DNA of 8,285 bases from Peptostreptococcaceae bacterium (GTDB lineage: Bacteria; Bacillota_A; Clostridia; Peptostreptococcales; Acidaminobacteraceae). The DNA is taken from assembly GCA_013619035.1 (NCBI GenBank), contig JABXKX010000563.1, forward strand, positions 1-8,285, given 5' to 3'. The position numbers and the translations under genes are program-made. Below, one piece after another: positions 1 through 5,468 of the stretch (positions within the stretch are counted from its first letter, which is position 1; each line of letters begins with the position of its first letter). The notes under the pieces are model-generated. The model saw nothing but the letters and a program-made list of their open reading frames with translations, was not told the origin of the DNA and searched no databases.

Positions 1-178
1 GATTTTCATAAGTAAATAATATAAGTAGTTTTATTAATATATGATCCATATAACCAATAATATCTTCAATTAAAGTATTCTCTTTCACCTTATATACAAA
101 TTGTTCTAATTCTATAATTAAATCCTTATAACGAGTTAAAATTAAATCAACAACAATCTCATTTTGATTTTTAAACAT
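1..178 (-). CDS. Unrecognised protein, N-terminal part (runs off left edge)
   Basis: An open reading frame starts with ATG at 176-178 and stays open for 59 codons to the window edge, so only the N-terminus is visible. A good Shine-Dalgarno (AAGAGG) lies 7 bases upstream of this ATG. An earlier ATG, 4 bases upstream in another frame, stops after three codons. The peptide begins MFKNQNEIVVDLILTRYKDL and is rich in Ile, Leu, Lys and Glu, which suggests mostly helical structure; no signal peptide is evident. I do not recognise the family. It lies just beyond the 3' end of ssrA, a common integration site for genomic islands, so it may belong to an acquired element, but nothing visible proves that. 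The good ribosome binding site and the uninterrupted frame make it more likely real than chance. Confidence 0.55.
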   Translation of the reverse strand, partial: MFKNQNEIVVDLILTRYKDLIIELEQFVYKVKENTLIEDIIGYMDHILIKLLILFTYEN

Positions 179-430
179 ACATCAACCTCTTCTTCATTTA
201 TTCACCAATTGGAATTTAATATAAGACTAATCTTATTATTTAGGTAACATTGTTTCCTATACATTAATTCTATTACCCTTCTAATTCATTTAAACTCAAA
301 ATAAAGGTCACCATTACATTAACCGTTCTATGATAAAACAACCTCAAAATAATTGGAAGGACTAACAGTAACCATATAAACCTCTTCTAATAGCATTGCA
401 TATTAAGTATGAATAAAATACTTTTAAGCA
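179..430. other. AT-rich spacer without a recognisable gene
   Basis: No convincing gene lies between the partial left-edge ORF and the ssrA terminator. A 15-codon minus-strand ORF with an upstream AGAAGAGG is present at about 313-360 but is too short to support. A small hairpin (ATAAGA-CTAA-TCTTAT, 221-236) sits about 40 bases upstream of the left-edge gene. No copy of the ssrA 3' end, which would mark an attachment site, is visible here. Confidence 0.5.
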
Positions 431-464
431 AAGAAAAACACAGCCTATAAAATATAGACTGTGT
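431..464 (-). terminator. Rho-independent terminator of ssrA
   Basis: Read on the minus strand, the RNA just after the tmRNA 3' end forms a stem of ACACAG-U-CUAUA with UAUAG-G-CUGUGU (one G-U pair and a short loop, 438-464). It is followed by a U-rich run, TTTTCTT. The stem begins 5 bases after the encoded CCA, as expected for a tmRNA whose 3' end is trimmed from a short trailer. Confidence 0.9.
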
Positions 465-469
465 CTTAT

Positions 470-836
470 TGGTGGAGATGATGGGAATTGAACCCATGTC
501 CAAAAGTTTTTCCAAAGTACTTTCTCCGAGCGCAGCTTGAGATCAAATCTTATTTACTATCAGGTACTCAAACAAACGATAATAGTAAACCAGTTACGAT
601 TAGTACCCCCAAAAGTCATAACACCCTTTTGGCTTGTCCATTGCAAAAGTATCCAGTCCTATAGCGGCAATAGAGAAAGGCTATTTAGGAGAGGGTCGCA
701 GCAATTACGCTGCGAAAGCTAAGTTATTATTTTTAGCGTTTAATTTAATATCCCAGTTCTTTTACGTGTACCCCAGGAAAGAAAACACGGCTCGCTTATA
801 CTGATTCTAAACCCCTGTCGAAACCTTTACATCCCC
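470..836 (-). ncRNA. ssrA: Transfer-messenger RNA (tmRNA)
   Basis: tmRNA rescues ribosomes stalled on mRNAs without a stop codon. It acts first as an alanine tRNA, then as a short message encoding a degradation tag. The 5' end GGGGATGTAAAGGTTTCGAC pairs with the 3' end CATCTCC-A-CCA as a seven-base acceptor stem. That stem contains the G3-U70 pair that specifies alanine charging, and CCA is encoded. The T arm (ATGGG-TTCAATT-CCCAT, 481-497) is perfect. The tag frame at 705-737 encodes AKNNNLAFAA, and its stop codon lies in the loop of a CGCAGC/GCTGCG hairpin, as in other tmRNAs. The length of 367 nt is normal for a one-piece tmRNA. Its protein partner SmpB is encoded immediately upstream. A weak -10-like GATTAT (843-848) precedes the 5' end with no good -35, so read-through from smpB with RNase P processing is also possible. 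Confidence 0.97.
705..737 (-). other. tmRNA tag-peptide reading frame
   Basis: This is the message part of ssrA: GCT AAA AAT AAT AAC TTA GCT TTC GCA GCG TAA, giving AKNNNLAFAA plus stop. With the alanine carried by tmRNA itself, the added tag would be A-AKNNNLAFAA. The resume codon GCT follows TTAAAC, resembling the A-rich pre-resume context of other tmRNAs. The hydrophobic end LAFAA matches the usual protease-recognition end (LAA/AFAA type). Confidence 0.88.
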
Positions 837-1072
837 TTATATATAATCCACAAGTGGAAATTATCCACATTGTTTAATTAACATAAATAAATGATTATTC
901 ACAGAGTTACCCACAACTTATCCACATGTTTTGTGGGTAAGTATGGTGTTTTGTATATTTATCCACCATTATACATAAAATAAGTTACGTCATATATAAC
1001 AAAATAATGACTTACCAACAGAGTTATCAACTTATCAACAATTATTAACAGGATTTCAACATTTTATCCACA
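837..1072. promoter_or_regulatory. DnaA-box cluster between smpB and ssrA (origin-like or DnaA-titrating)
   Basis: This 236-base gene-free stretch is full of matches to the DnaA box TTATCCACA. Perfect boxes lie at 861-869, 918-926 and 1064-1072. Single-mismatch boxes lie at 844-852 (TAATCCACA), 895-903 (TTATTCACA), 907-915 (TTACCCACA), 932-940 (TTACCCACA, minus strand), 959-967 (TTATCCACC) and 1032-1040 (TTATCAACA). Weaker ones lie at 1012-1020, 1024-1032, 1042-1050 and 1053-1061. Nearly all point the same way. AT-rich tracts (871-899 and 968-1010) could serve as unwinding elements. No dnaA or dnaN gene is in the window, and genes on both sides are on the minus strand. A DnaA-titrating or regulatory cluster is therefore at least as likely as an origin. 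The leftmost box overlaps the presumed ssrA promoter, so DnaA could also affect ssrA transcription. Confidence 0.8.
907..940. repeat. Perfect inverted repeat of two DnaA boxes around a third
   Basis: TTACCCACAA (907-916) and TTGTGGGTAA (931-940) are exact reverse complements, ten bases each. The perfect box TTATCCACA (918-926) lies between them. The arms are variant DnaA boxes facing each other. There is no following U-run, so a terminator for smpB is unlikely; a DNA-level protein-binding role fits better. Confidence 0.7.
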
Positions 1073-1537
1073 TTAATATTTTTGTTTGTCTCTTAAAGCA
1101 CGTTGGATATCACGAGTGGCATCTTTCTTAGCAAGATCATGACGTTTGTCATGAAGTTTCTTACCTCTAGCAACACCAATTTCAAGTTTTACAAGTCCCT
1201 TTTCATTAAGATACAAACGAAGTGGTACTAATGTATAACCTTTTTTCATCGTTAAACCAATTAACTTATCAATCTGTTTTCTATGTAGTAACAGTTTTCT
1301 AGTTCTAACTGGATCAGGATTATATCTGTTCCCCATTTCATACGGGGTGATATTCATGCCTTGTATGAAAACTTCACCATCATTGATGACTGCATATGAT
1401 TCTTTTATATTCGCTTGACCCAATCTAATAGATTTAACCTCAGTACCTTTTAGTACAATACCGGTTTCAATAACTTCATCTATAAAGAATTCATGTCTTG
1501 CTTTCTTATTATTCGCAATTAGTTTTCCTACTGACAT
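1073..1537 (-). CDS. smpB: SsrA-binding protein SmpB
   Basis: SmpB is the 154-residue protein partner of tmRNA. It binds the tRNA-like domain, stands in for the missing anticodon arm, and places the C-terminal tail in the mRNA channel of stalled ribosomes. Family features are clear: NKKARHEFFI near residues 10-19, GTEVKSIR at about 31-38, the beta-barrel core, and the basic tail GKKLHDKRHDLAKKDATRDI at about 125-144, which becomes helical on the ribosome. Length is typical. The start is supported by an upstream AGGAG six bases from ATG. ssrA is the next gene downstream on the same strand, the usual pairing. A perfect DnaA box (1064-1072) abuts the stop codon. A terminator followed by a promoter-like sequence upstream suggests transcription separate from the rnr-HAD unit. 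Confidence 0.97.
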   Translation of the reverse strand: MSVGKLIANNKKARHEFFIDEVIETGIVLKGTEVKSIRLGQANIKESYAVINDGEVFIQGMNITPYEMGNRYNPDPVRTRKLLLHRKQIDKLIGLTMKKGYTLVPLRLYLNEKGLVKLEIGVARGKKLHDKRHDLAKKDATRDIQRALRDKQKY

Positions 1538-1563
1538 ATCCTACTCCTTTAAACTACTTAATG

Positions 1564-1592
1564 AGTTTAACAAAAAAGAAGACCTAAGTCAA
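1564..1592 (-). promoter_or_regulatory. Likely smpB promoter
   Basis: On the minus strand TTGACT (1587-1592, five of six to the -35 consensus) is spaced 17 bases from TAAACT (1564-1569, four of six to the -10). This would start transcription about 20 bases before the smpB ATG. The -35 lies in the descending arm of the upstream terminator hairpin, so the two signals overlap. Confidence 0.5.
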
Positions 1593-1607
1593 TAAAACAA
1601 CCTAGGT
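1572..1607 (-). terminator. Terminator of the rnr-HAD unit
   Basis: Minus-strand RNA from 1607 forms ACCUAGGUU paired with GACUUAGGU (nine pairs including G-U pairs) around an eight-base loop, followed by CTTCTTTTTT. It lies 15 bases after the HAD stop codon. A-rich bases on the other flank can pair with the U-run and extend the stem, so it may also work weakly in the other direction. Confidence 0.7.
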
Positions 1608-1622
1608 GTAATTTCTTTTTAA

Positions 1623-2435
1623 TCAAATTGCCAGATGTTTTCTTATGGCAATTGCAACACCACTGGCATCATTACTCTCAGTTATCTCATCAGCTGCCTC
1701 TTTAACATTTTCTCTGGCATCTTTCATTGCTATACCAATACCAGCATTTTCTAACATAGGTATATCATTTTCGTTATCACCTAAAGCCATTATATGTTTC
1801 TTAGAAATGCCATACATATCACCTAAAGCTTTAACTGCAATACCCTTTGAAGCATCTTCATTAAAAACATCTACTAATGTTGTTAATGAAAAACATGATG
1901 TGATGCCTGGTATCTTTACCATTTCCTTATAAGCTTCTTGAGCGCCATCCTCATCTACATAAATGCCAAGTTTATAAACAACATTTGATTCTATTATTGG
2001 TTTAATATCTTCAACAACTGCAGTCTTAACAAGGCTTCGTTTAGGATCTTTTTTCTTCCACTCATTATATTTTAAAATAAGACGTTCATTTCTTTCAGCA
2101 TAAATGGTATCAATGGTATAGATATGAAAATATATATCATATTTTTTACAGATATCTATCAGTGTTAACATTTGTTCGGTTTTAACCGGATAATGATGAA
2201 TTATTTCATCTTTTACAGGGTCTTTTATAACTGCACCGTTACAAGCAATAATAGGTGTTTTTAAACCCAAGTCTTTAGAAAACTCTGCAGCAGAAGGATA
2301 AATTCTTCCTGTTGCAATCACAAAAGGAATCTCCTTTTCTTTCAAGTCTTCAATTACTTTTCTATTGTCTTCTGTGATTTCATGATTGGAATCTAAGAGC
2401 GTTCCATCTAAATCACAGGCAATTAATTTAATCAT
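1623..2435 (-). CDS. Cof-type HAD-family phosphatase
   Basis: This 270-residue protein belongs to the Cof/type IIB branch of the haloacid dehalogenase superfamily. These cytosolic Mg2+-dependent enzymes hydrolyse phosphate esters such as sugar phosphates and flavin or pyridoxal phosphates. All four HAD motifs are present: DLDGTL at 8-13 (Asp8 the nucleophile, Asp10 the acid/base), a motif II threonine in IATGR (40-44), the motif III lysine in DASKG (Lys197), and GDNEND at 219-224 (Asp220 and Asp224 for Mg2+). The large C2 cap lies between motifs II and III. Length is typical. The start is fixed by AGGAG five bases upstream. That site overlaps the rnr stop codon, with an 8-base gap between the genes, so translation is probably coupled. 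The substrate cannot be read from the sequence. The gene ends with TGA, which shows that TGA is a stop in this organism. Confidence 0.92.
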   Translation of the reverse strand: MIKLIACDLDGTLLDSNHEITEDNRKVIEDLKEKEIPFVIATGRIYPSAAEFSKDLGLKTPIIACNGAVIKDPVKDEIIHHYPVKTEQMLTLIDICKKYDIYFHIYTIDTIYAERNERLILKYNEWKKKDPKRSLVKTAVVEDIKPIIESNVVYKLGIYVDEDGAQEAYKEMVKIPGITSCFSLTTLVDVFNEDASKGIAVKALGDMYGISKKHIMALGDNENDIPMLENAGIGIAMKDARENVKEAADEITESNDASGVAIAIRKHLAI

Positions 2436-2443
2436 GATCTCTC

Positions 2444-4576
2444 CTAAGCCTTATGTTCTAAGATTGTAAAATCAATTTCTCTATCTTTGATACTGACTTT
2501 TTCAAGTTTTACTTTTACTTCATCACCTATATGGTAAGTATTTCTCGTGTTTTCACCGATATAAATCATTTTAGCTGCATCATAGATGTAATAGTCGTCA
2601 GATAAATCTGCTAAACGAACAAGACCTTCTACGGTATTATCTAACTGAATAAACATACCAAATGATGTCAGTGATGAAATGAAACCATCAAATGATTCCC
2701 CAACAAATTGAGCCATATATTCAGCCATTTTAAGATCCACTGTATCACGTTCTGCTTTTTCAGCAATTCTCTCTTGTTTAGAGGCTTGATCCGATGCATT
2801 AGCTACAATCACTTCTAAATCTGAAATTCTATTTTGATTTATTTTTCCTTTTAAAGATTCTCTTATGATTCTATGGATCTGTAAATCAGGATATCGTCTA
2901 ATTGGTGAAGTAAAGTGACAATAGTATTCAGCTGCTAATCCAAAGTGTCCATCATTAAACGGCGAGTATTTCGCTTGTTTTAATGATCTTAACATCATCT
3001 TATTAATCAAGGCTTCTTCTTTTTTACCTTCTACTTCTTTTAGAAGTTTCTGAATCTCTCTTGGATGAAGTTCATCTAAACTGCCTTTGATAGTGTAACC
3101 AAAATTATGAATGAGTTTATTAAACTCAGCAATTTTTTCTTCCTTTGGATTTTCATGAACTCTATAAACAAAAGGAATTTCCAACCAGTACATATACTCA
3201 GCAATGGTTTCATTGGCTTTAAGCATAAATTCTTCAATGATTTTATTAGAGACTCTTCGTTCTCTAATTTCAATATCTGTTACTTTACCCTCATCATCTG
3301 TAATCACTTTCGATTCAGGGAAATTAAAGTCGATCATACCACGCATTTCTCTGCTTTTTCTTAGAATAGCAGCTAAATCACGCATATGGATAAAAGTATC
3401 TTTTAGATAATCATACTTTTTAAGATGGTCTTTACCTTCAGTTTGTTCATCTAAAACATCTGAAACATCTGTATAAGTCAATCTCTCATCACTGTTGATG
3501 ATCGACTCATAAATCTGTTGTTTAACCACTTTACCACGTTCATTGATTTCCATCACAATACTCATTGTCAAACGGTCTTCATGTGGGTTCAAACTACATA
3601 TGCCATTCGATAATACTTTTGGAAGCATTGGAATAACGCGGTCTACTAAATAAACAGATGTACTTCTTTTGAGTGCTTCTACATCTAATTTAGAATTTTC
3701 CCCAACATAATGTGAAACGTCTGCAATATGCACACCCAATTCAAAATTACCATCTTCTAGCTTAGTAATAGAAATCGCATCATCTAAATCTTTCGCATCA
3801 GAGCCATCTATAGTTACAGTTAATGTCTTTCTAAAATCTTTTCTACCGTCTATATCTTCTTCAGAAATATTGATATCAATTCGATCCGCTTGTCTTAATA
3901 CTTTCTTTGGAAAACTTTCTGGTAGACCATGCATTCTGATAATGGATTGAATCTCAGCTTCATTGGTACCTGCTTTACCTAAAATATCAACAATTCTACC
4001 TTCAGGATTCCTGTTTTGCTCAGAATACTTTGTAATCTTCACGACTACCTTATCACCTGATTCAGCGCCTTTTGTTTGCTTCTCAGGGATATAGAAATCT
4101 CTTGAAATTCTTCTATCATCAGCAACTACAAAACCAAACCCTTTTGATGCTTCAAATGTGCCTACTGTTGTATCAAATGCTCTTTTAATAACGCGTTCAA
4201 CAACACCTTCGCCACGTCTACCATTCTCAGGGTATTTCGTTAATTTGACAAGTACTGTATCAGAATCCATTGCAGTTGATAATTCAGATGCAGGAATAAA
4301 GATATCTTCAGCTCCGGCCTCTTCCATCAAAAGAAATGCAAATCCTTTTTTAGTCACTTGTATCTTACCTGATACTAGATTAAATCGTTCAGGTATACCA
4401 TATTTATCTTTTTTAGTTTTTAAAACTTTACCATCTGCTTCTAATTCATCTAACATCGCATTAAAATCATCCCCGTCAGATTTTTCTAAACCCATGAATC
4501 TAAATAATTCATAGTCAAATATCGGCTTTGTTACGTCTTCTTTTAATACTCTTAATATATCATTTTTAGTTAACAT
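2444..4576 (-). CDS. rnr: Ribonuclease R
   Basis: This 710-residue processive 3'-to-5' exoribonuclease of the RNase II/R family degrades structured RNA. In other bacteria it is recruited with tmRNA-SmpB to remove non-stop mRNAs. Domains in order: an N-terminal winged-helix region (about 1-65), two cold-shock OB domains (about 68-200), the RNB catalytic domain (about 245-575) and a C-terminal S1 domain (about 624-706). The Mg2+-binding cluster is IDGSDAKDLDDA, with Asp257, Asp263, Asp265 and Asp266 matching the catalytic aspartates of E. coli RNase R. The RNB signature HFTSPIRRYPDLQIHR is at 554-569. The long lysine-rich C-terminal tail of the enterobacterial enzyme is absent, as in many Firmicutes. 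The N-terminal wHTH and twin CSDs favour RNase R over RNase II. The start has GAGG five bases upstream. It stops in TAG and is followed at once by the HAD gene. Confidence 0.96.
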   Translation of the reverse strand: MLTKNDILRVLKEDVTKPIFDYELFRFMGLEKSDGDDFNAMLDELEADGKVLKTKKDKYGIPERFNLVSGKIQVTKKGFAFLLMEEAGAEDIFIPASELSTAMDSDTVLVKLTKYPENGRRGEGVVERVIKRAFDTTVGTFEASKGFGFVVADDRRISRDFYIPEKQTKGAESGDKVVVKITKYSEQNRNPEGRIVDILGKAGTNEAEIQSIIRMHGLPESFPKKVLRQADRIDINISEEDIDGRKDFRKTLTVTIDGSDAKDLDDAISITKLEDGNFELGVHIADVSHYVGENSKLDVEALKRSTSVYLVDRVIPMLPKVLSNGICSLNPHEDRLTMSIVMEINERGKVVKQQIYESIINSDERLTYTDVSDVLDEQTEGKDHLKKYDYLKDTFIHMRDLAAILRKSREMRGMIDFNFPESKVITDDEGKVTDIEIRERRVSNKIIEEFMLKANETIAEYMYWLEIPFVYRVHENPKEEKIAEFNKLIHNFGYTIKGSLDELHPREIQKLLKEVEGKKEEALINKMMLRSLKQAKYSPFNDGHFGLAAEYYCHFTSPIRRYPDLQIHRIIRESLKGKINQNRISDLEVIVANASDQASKQERIAEKAERDTVDLKMAEYMAQFVGESFDGFISSLTSFGMFIQLDNTVEGLVRLADLSDDYYIYDAAKMIYIGENTRNTYHIGDEVKVKLEKVSIKDREIDFTILEHKA

Positions 4577-4600
4577 CTTTTCCTCGTTTCTCTACACCCT

Positions 4601-4635
4601 ATTGTATCATGATATTGGTATAATACCCATACCAA
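4601..4635 (-). promoter_or_regulatory. Likely rnr promoter with an operator-like dyad
   Basis: An extended -10, TGATACAAT on the minus strand (hexamer at 4601-4606), lies about 25 bases before the rnr ATG, with only a weak -35 (TGGGTA, 4624-4629). A perfect seven-base inverted repeat, TTGGTAT-N7-ATACCAA (4615-4635), covers the -35 region. There is no U-run after it, so a repressor or activator site is more likely than a terminator. Confidence 0.5.
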
Positions 4636-4672
4636 CAGTGTTTCAAAATATTTTATCTGTTTAAAATGTATA

Positions 4673-4698
4673 TAAAAAATACCACCTAAGTGGTATTT
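4673..4698 (-). terminator. Terminator of the flavoprotein gene
   Basis: On the minus strand AAATACCAC pairs perfectly with GTGGTATTT around a four-base loop (4677-4698). It is followed by a run of six U (complement of 4674-4679). The hairpin starts 8 bases after the flavoprotein stop codon and separates that gene from rnr. Confidence 0.88.
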
Positions 4699-4706
4699 CT
4701 TTAGCC

Positions 4707-5330
4707 TTATCTTATAAAATTTGTAAATACTTTTCTTTGTTTATCAGGAGCCTCTAAATCATTCGTGTTCATTTGAAGCATGTATAAGAAATTTTCTCCT
4801 AAAACACGCATAATTTGAACGCCTTCAGCATCTTCTAATGCATCACCTGGTTTTGTACCATGAATGACATGCCAGTAGTTTGAAGTTGGCATCATCATCT
4901 CAGAATAATTTAAGAAATTATTCAGTTGACTAAGTGTTGGCATACCACCTGAACGACGCACTGCGACTACCGCTGCTCCAACTTTATGTCTTAACAGACT
5001 GCCATTATTTCCCGAAACGTAAAAAGCTCTATCTAAAAAAGATTTCATTGTTCCAGCGATTGCTGAATAATGTACTGGTGATCCAATTAGTATGCCATCA
5101 GCTTCTTTCATCTTTTGAATCCATTCATTCACTTCATCATCTATAACACATCTTTCATCTCTATTTCTAGCACATTGATTACAAGCCAAACAGCCTCTGA
5201 TTAACTTATTACCAACATGTACTATTTCTACTTCTACACCAGCTTTCACCATATTTTCAGTTACTAACTCTATGGCTGTATGTGTATTACCGTTTCCTCT
5301 TGGACTACCGTTAAATGCTACTACTTTCAT
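4707..5330 (-). CDS. Iron-sulfur flavoprotein-like NAD(P)H-dependent FMN reductase
   Basis: This 207-residue flavodoxin-fold protein belongs to the NADPH-dependent FMN reductase family (FMN_red type). The N-terminal FMN phosphate loop is FNGSPRGNGNT (6-16), and the second flavin-binding loop is GSPVHYSAIAGTMKSFLDR (83-101). Between them Cys47, Cys50, Cys53 and Cys61 form CX2CX2CX7C, matching the compact 4Fe-4S motif (CX2CX2CX4-7C) of Isf-type iron-sulfur flavoproteins. It probably moves electrons from NAD(P)H or ferredoxin to quinones, oxygen or other oxidants; the actual substrate is unknown. I chose the ATG at 5328-5330, not the in-frame ATG 19 codons upstream. GGGAGG lies just before the chosen start, the FMN loop follows at once as in the family, and the extra residues would overlap the promoter. 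The gene is divergent from an HxlR regulator, a common arrangement for redox-sensing control. Confidence 0.9.
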   Translation of the reverse strand: MKVVAFNGSPRGNGNTHTAIELVTENMVKAGVEVEIVHVGNKLIRGCLACNQCARNRDERCVIDDEVNEWIQKMKEADGILIGSPVHYSAIAGTMKSFLDRAFYVSGNNGSLLRHKVGAAVVAVRRSGGMPTLSQLNNFLNYSEMMMPTSNYWHVIHGTKPGDALEDAEGVQIMRVLGENFLYMLQMNTNDLEAPDKQRKVFTNFIR

Positions 5331-5351
5331 TGTTACCTCCCTTTTTTTACT

Positions 5352-5379
5352 ATCATATACTAAACTGAAATTAATACAA
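5352..5379 (-). promoter_or_regulatory. Possible promoter of the flavoprotein gene
   Basis: On the minus strand TATGAT (5352-5357, five of six to the -10) follows TTGTAT (5374-5379, a weak -35) with a 16-base spacer. The operator-like ACTTTTTAGT (5386-5395) sits just upstream of the -35. Confidence 0.4.
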
Positions 5380-5385
5380 GTATGC

Positions 5386-5440
5386 ACTTTTTAGTTATAT
5401 ACCTTACCATTTGGTTAGTCTTGAAAGAATACTAAAAAGT
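5386..5440. promoter_or_regulatory. Paired operator-like sites for the HxlR regulator
   Basis: ACTTTTTAGT (5386-5395) and ACTAAAAAGT (5431-5440) are exact reverse complements, 35 bases apart in the divergent intergenic region. Each is itself a dyad of the form ACT-N4-AGT. The first lies beside the flavoprotein promoter; the second lies inside the -35/-10 spacer of the hxlR promoter. One factor binding both sites could control both genes. The ACT...AGT ends loosely resemble known YodB-type operators. That HxlR binds here is inference. Confidence 0.55.
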
Positions 5441-5449
5441 TGATAAAAT
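5421..5449 (+). promoter_or_regulatory. hxlR-type regulator promoter
   Basis: TTGAAA (5421-5426, -35) is spaced exactly 17 bases from TAAAAT (5444-5449), which carries an extended -10 TG (TGATAAAAT). The expected start is near 5456, so the leader is very short and nearly begins with the ribosome binding site. The second operator-like site falls in the spacer, which fits autorepression. Confidence 0.7.
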
Positions 5450-5468
5450 GAATTGAAAAGAGGTTATG

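Noticed and set aside
313..360. 15-codon minus-strand ORF (MVTVSPSNYFEVVLS) with an AGAAGAGG upstream
   Set aside because: Too short, no recognisable product, and following frames are closed. It could be gene debris, but nothing identifies a parent gene.
537..722. 61-codon plus-strand ORF
   Set aside because: It lies inside ssrA on the opposite strand; the tmRNA structure explains the sequence and there is no ribosome binding site or recognisable protein.
837..1072. Reading the 907-940 inverted repeat as an smpB terminator
   Set aside because: No U-run follows either arm, and both arms are DnaA-box variants within a larger cluster.
5331..5387. 19-residue N-terminal extension of the flavoprotein
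   Set aside because: The later ATG has a strong GGGAGG and starts right at the flavin-binding strand; the extension would cover the promoter and is unlike the family.
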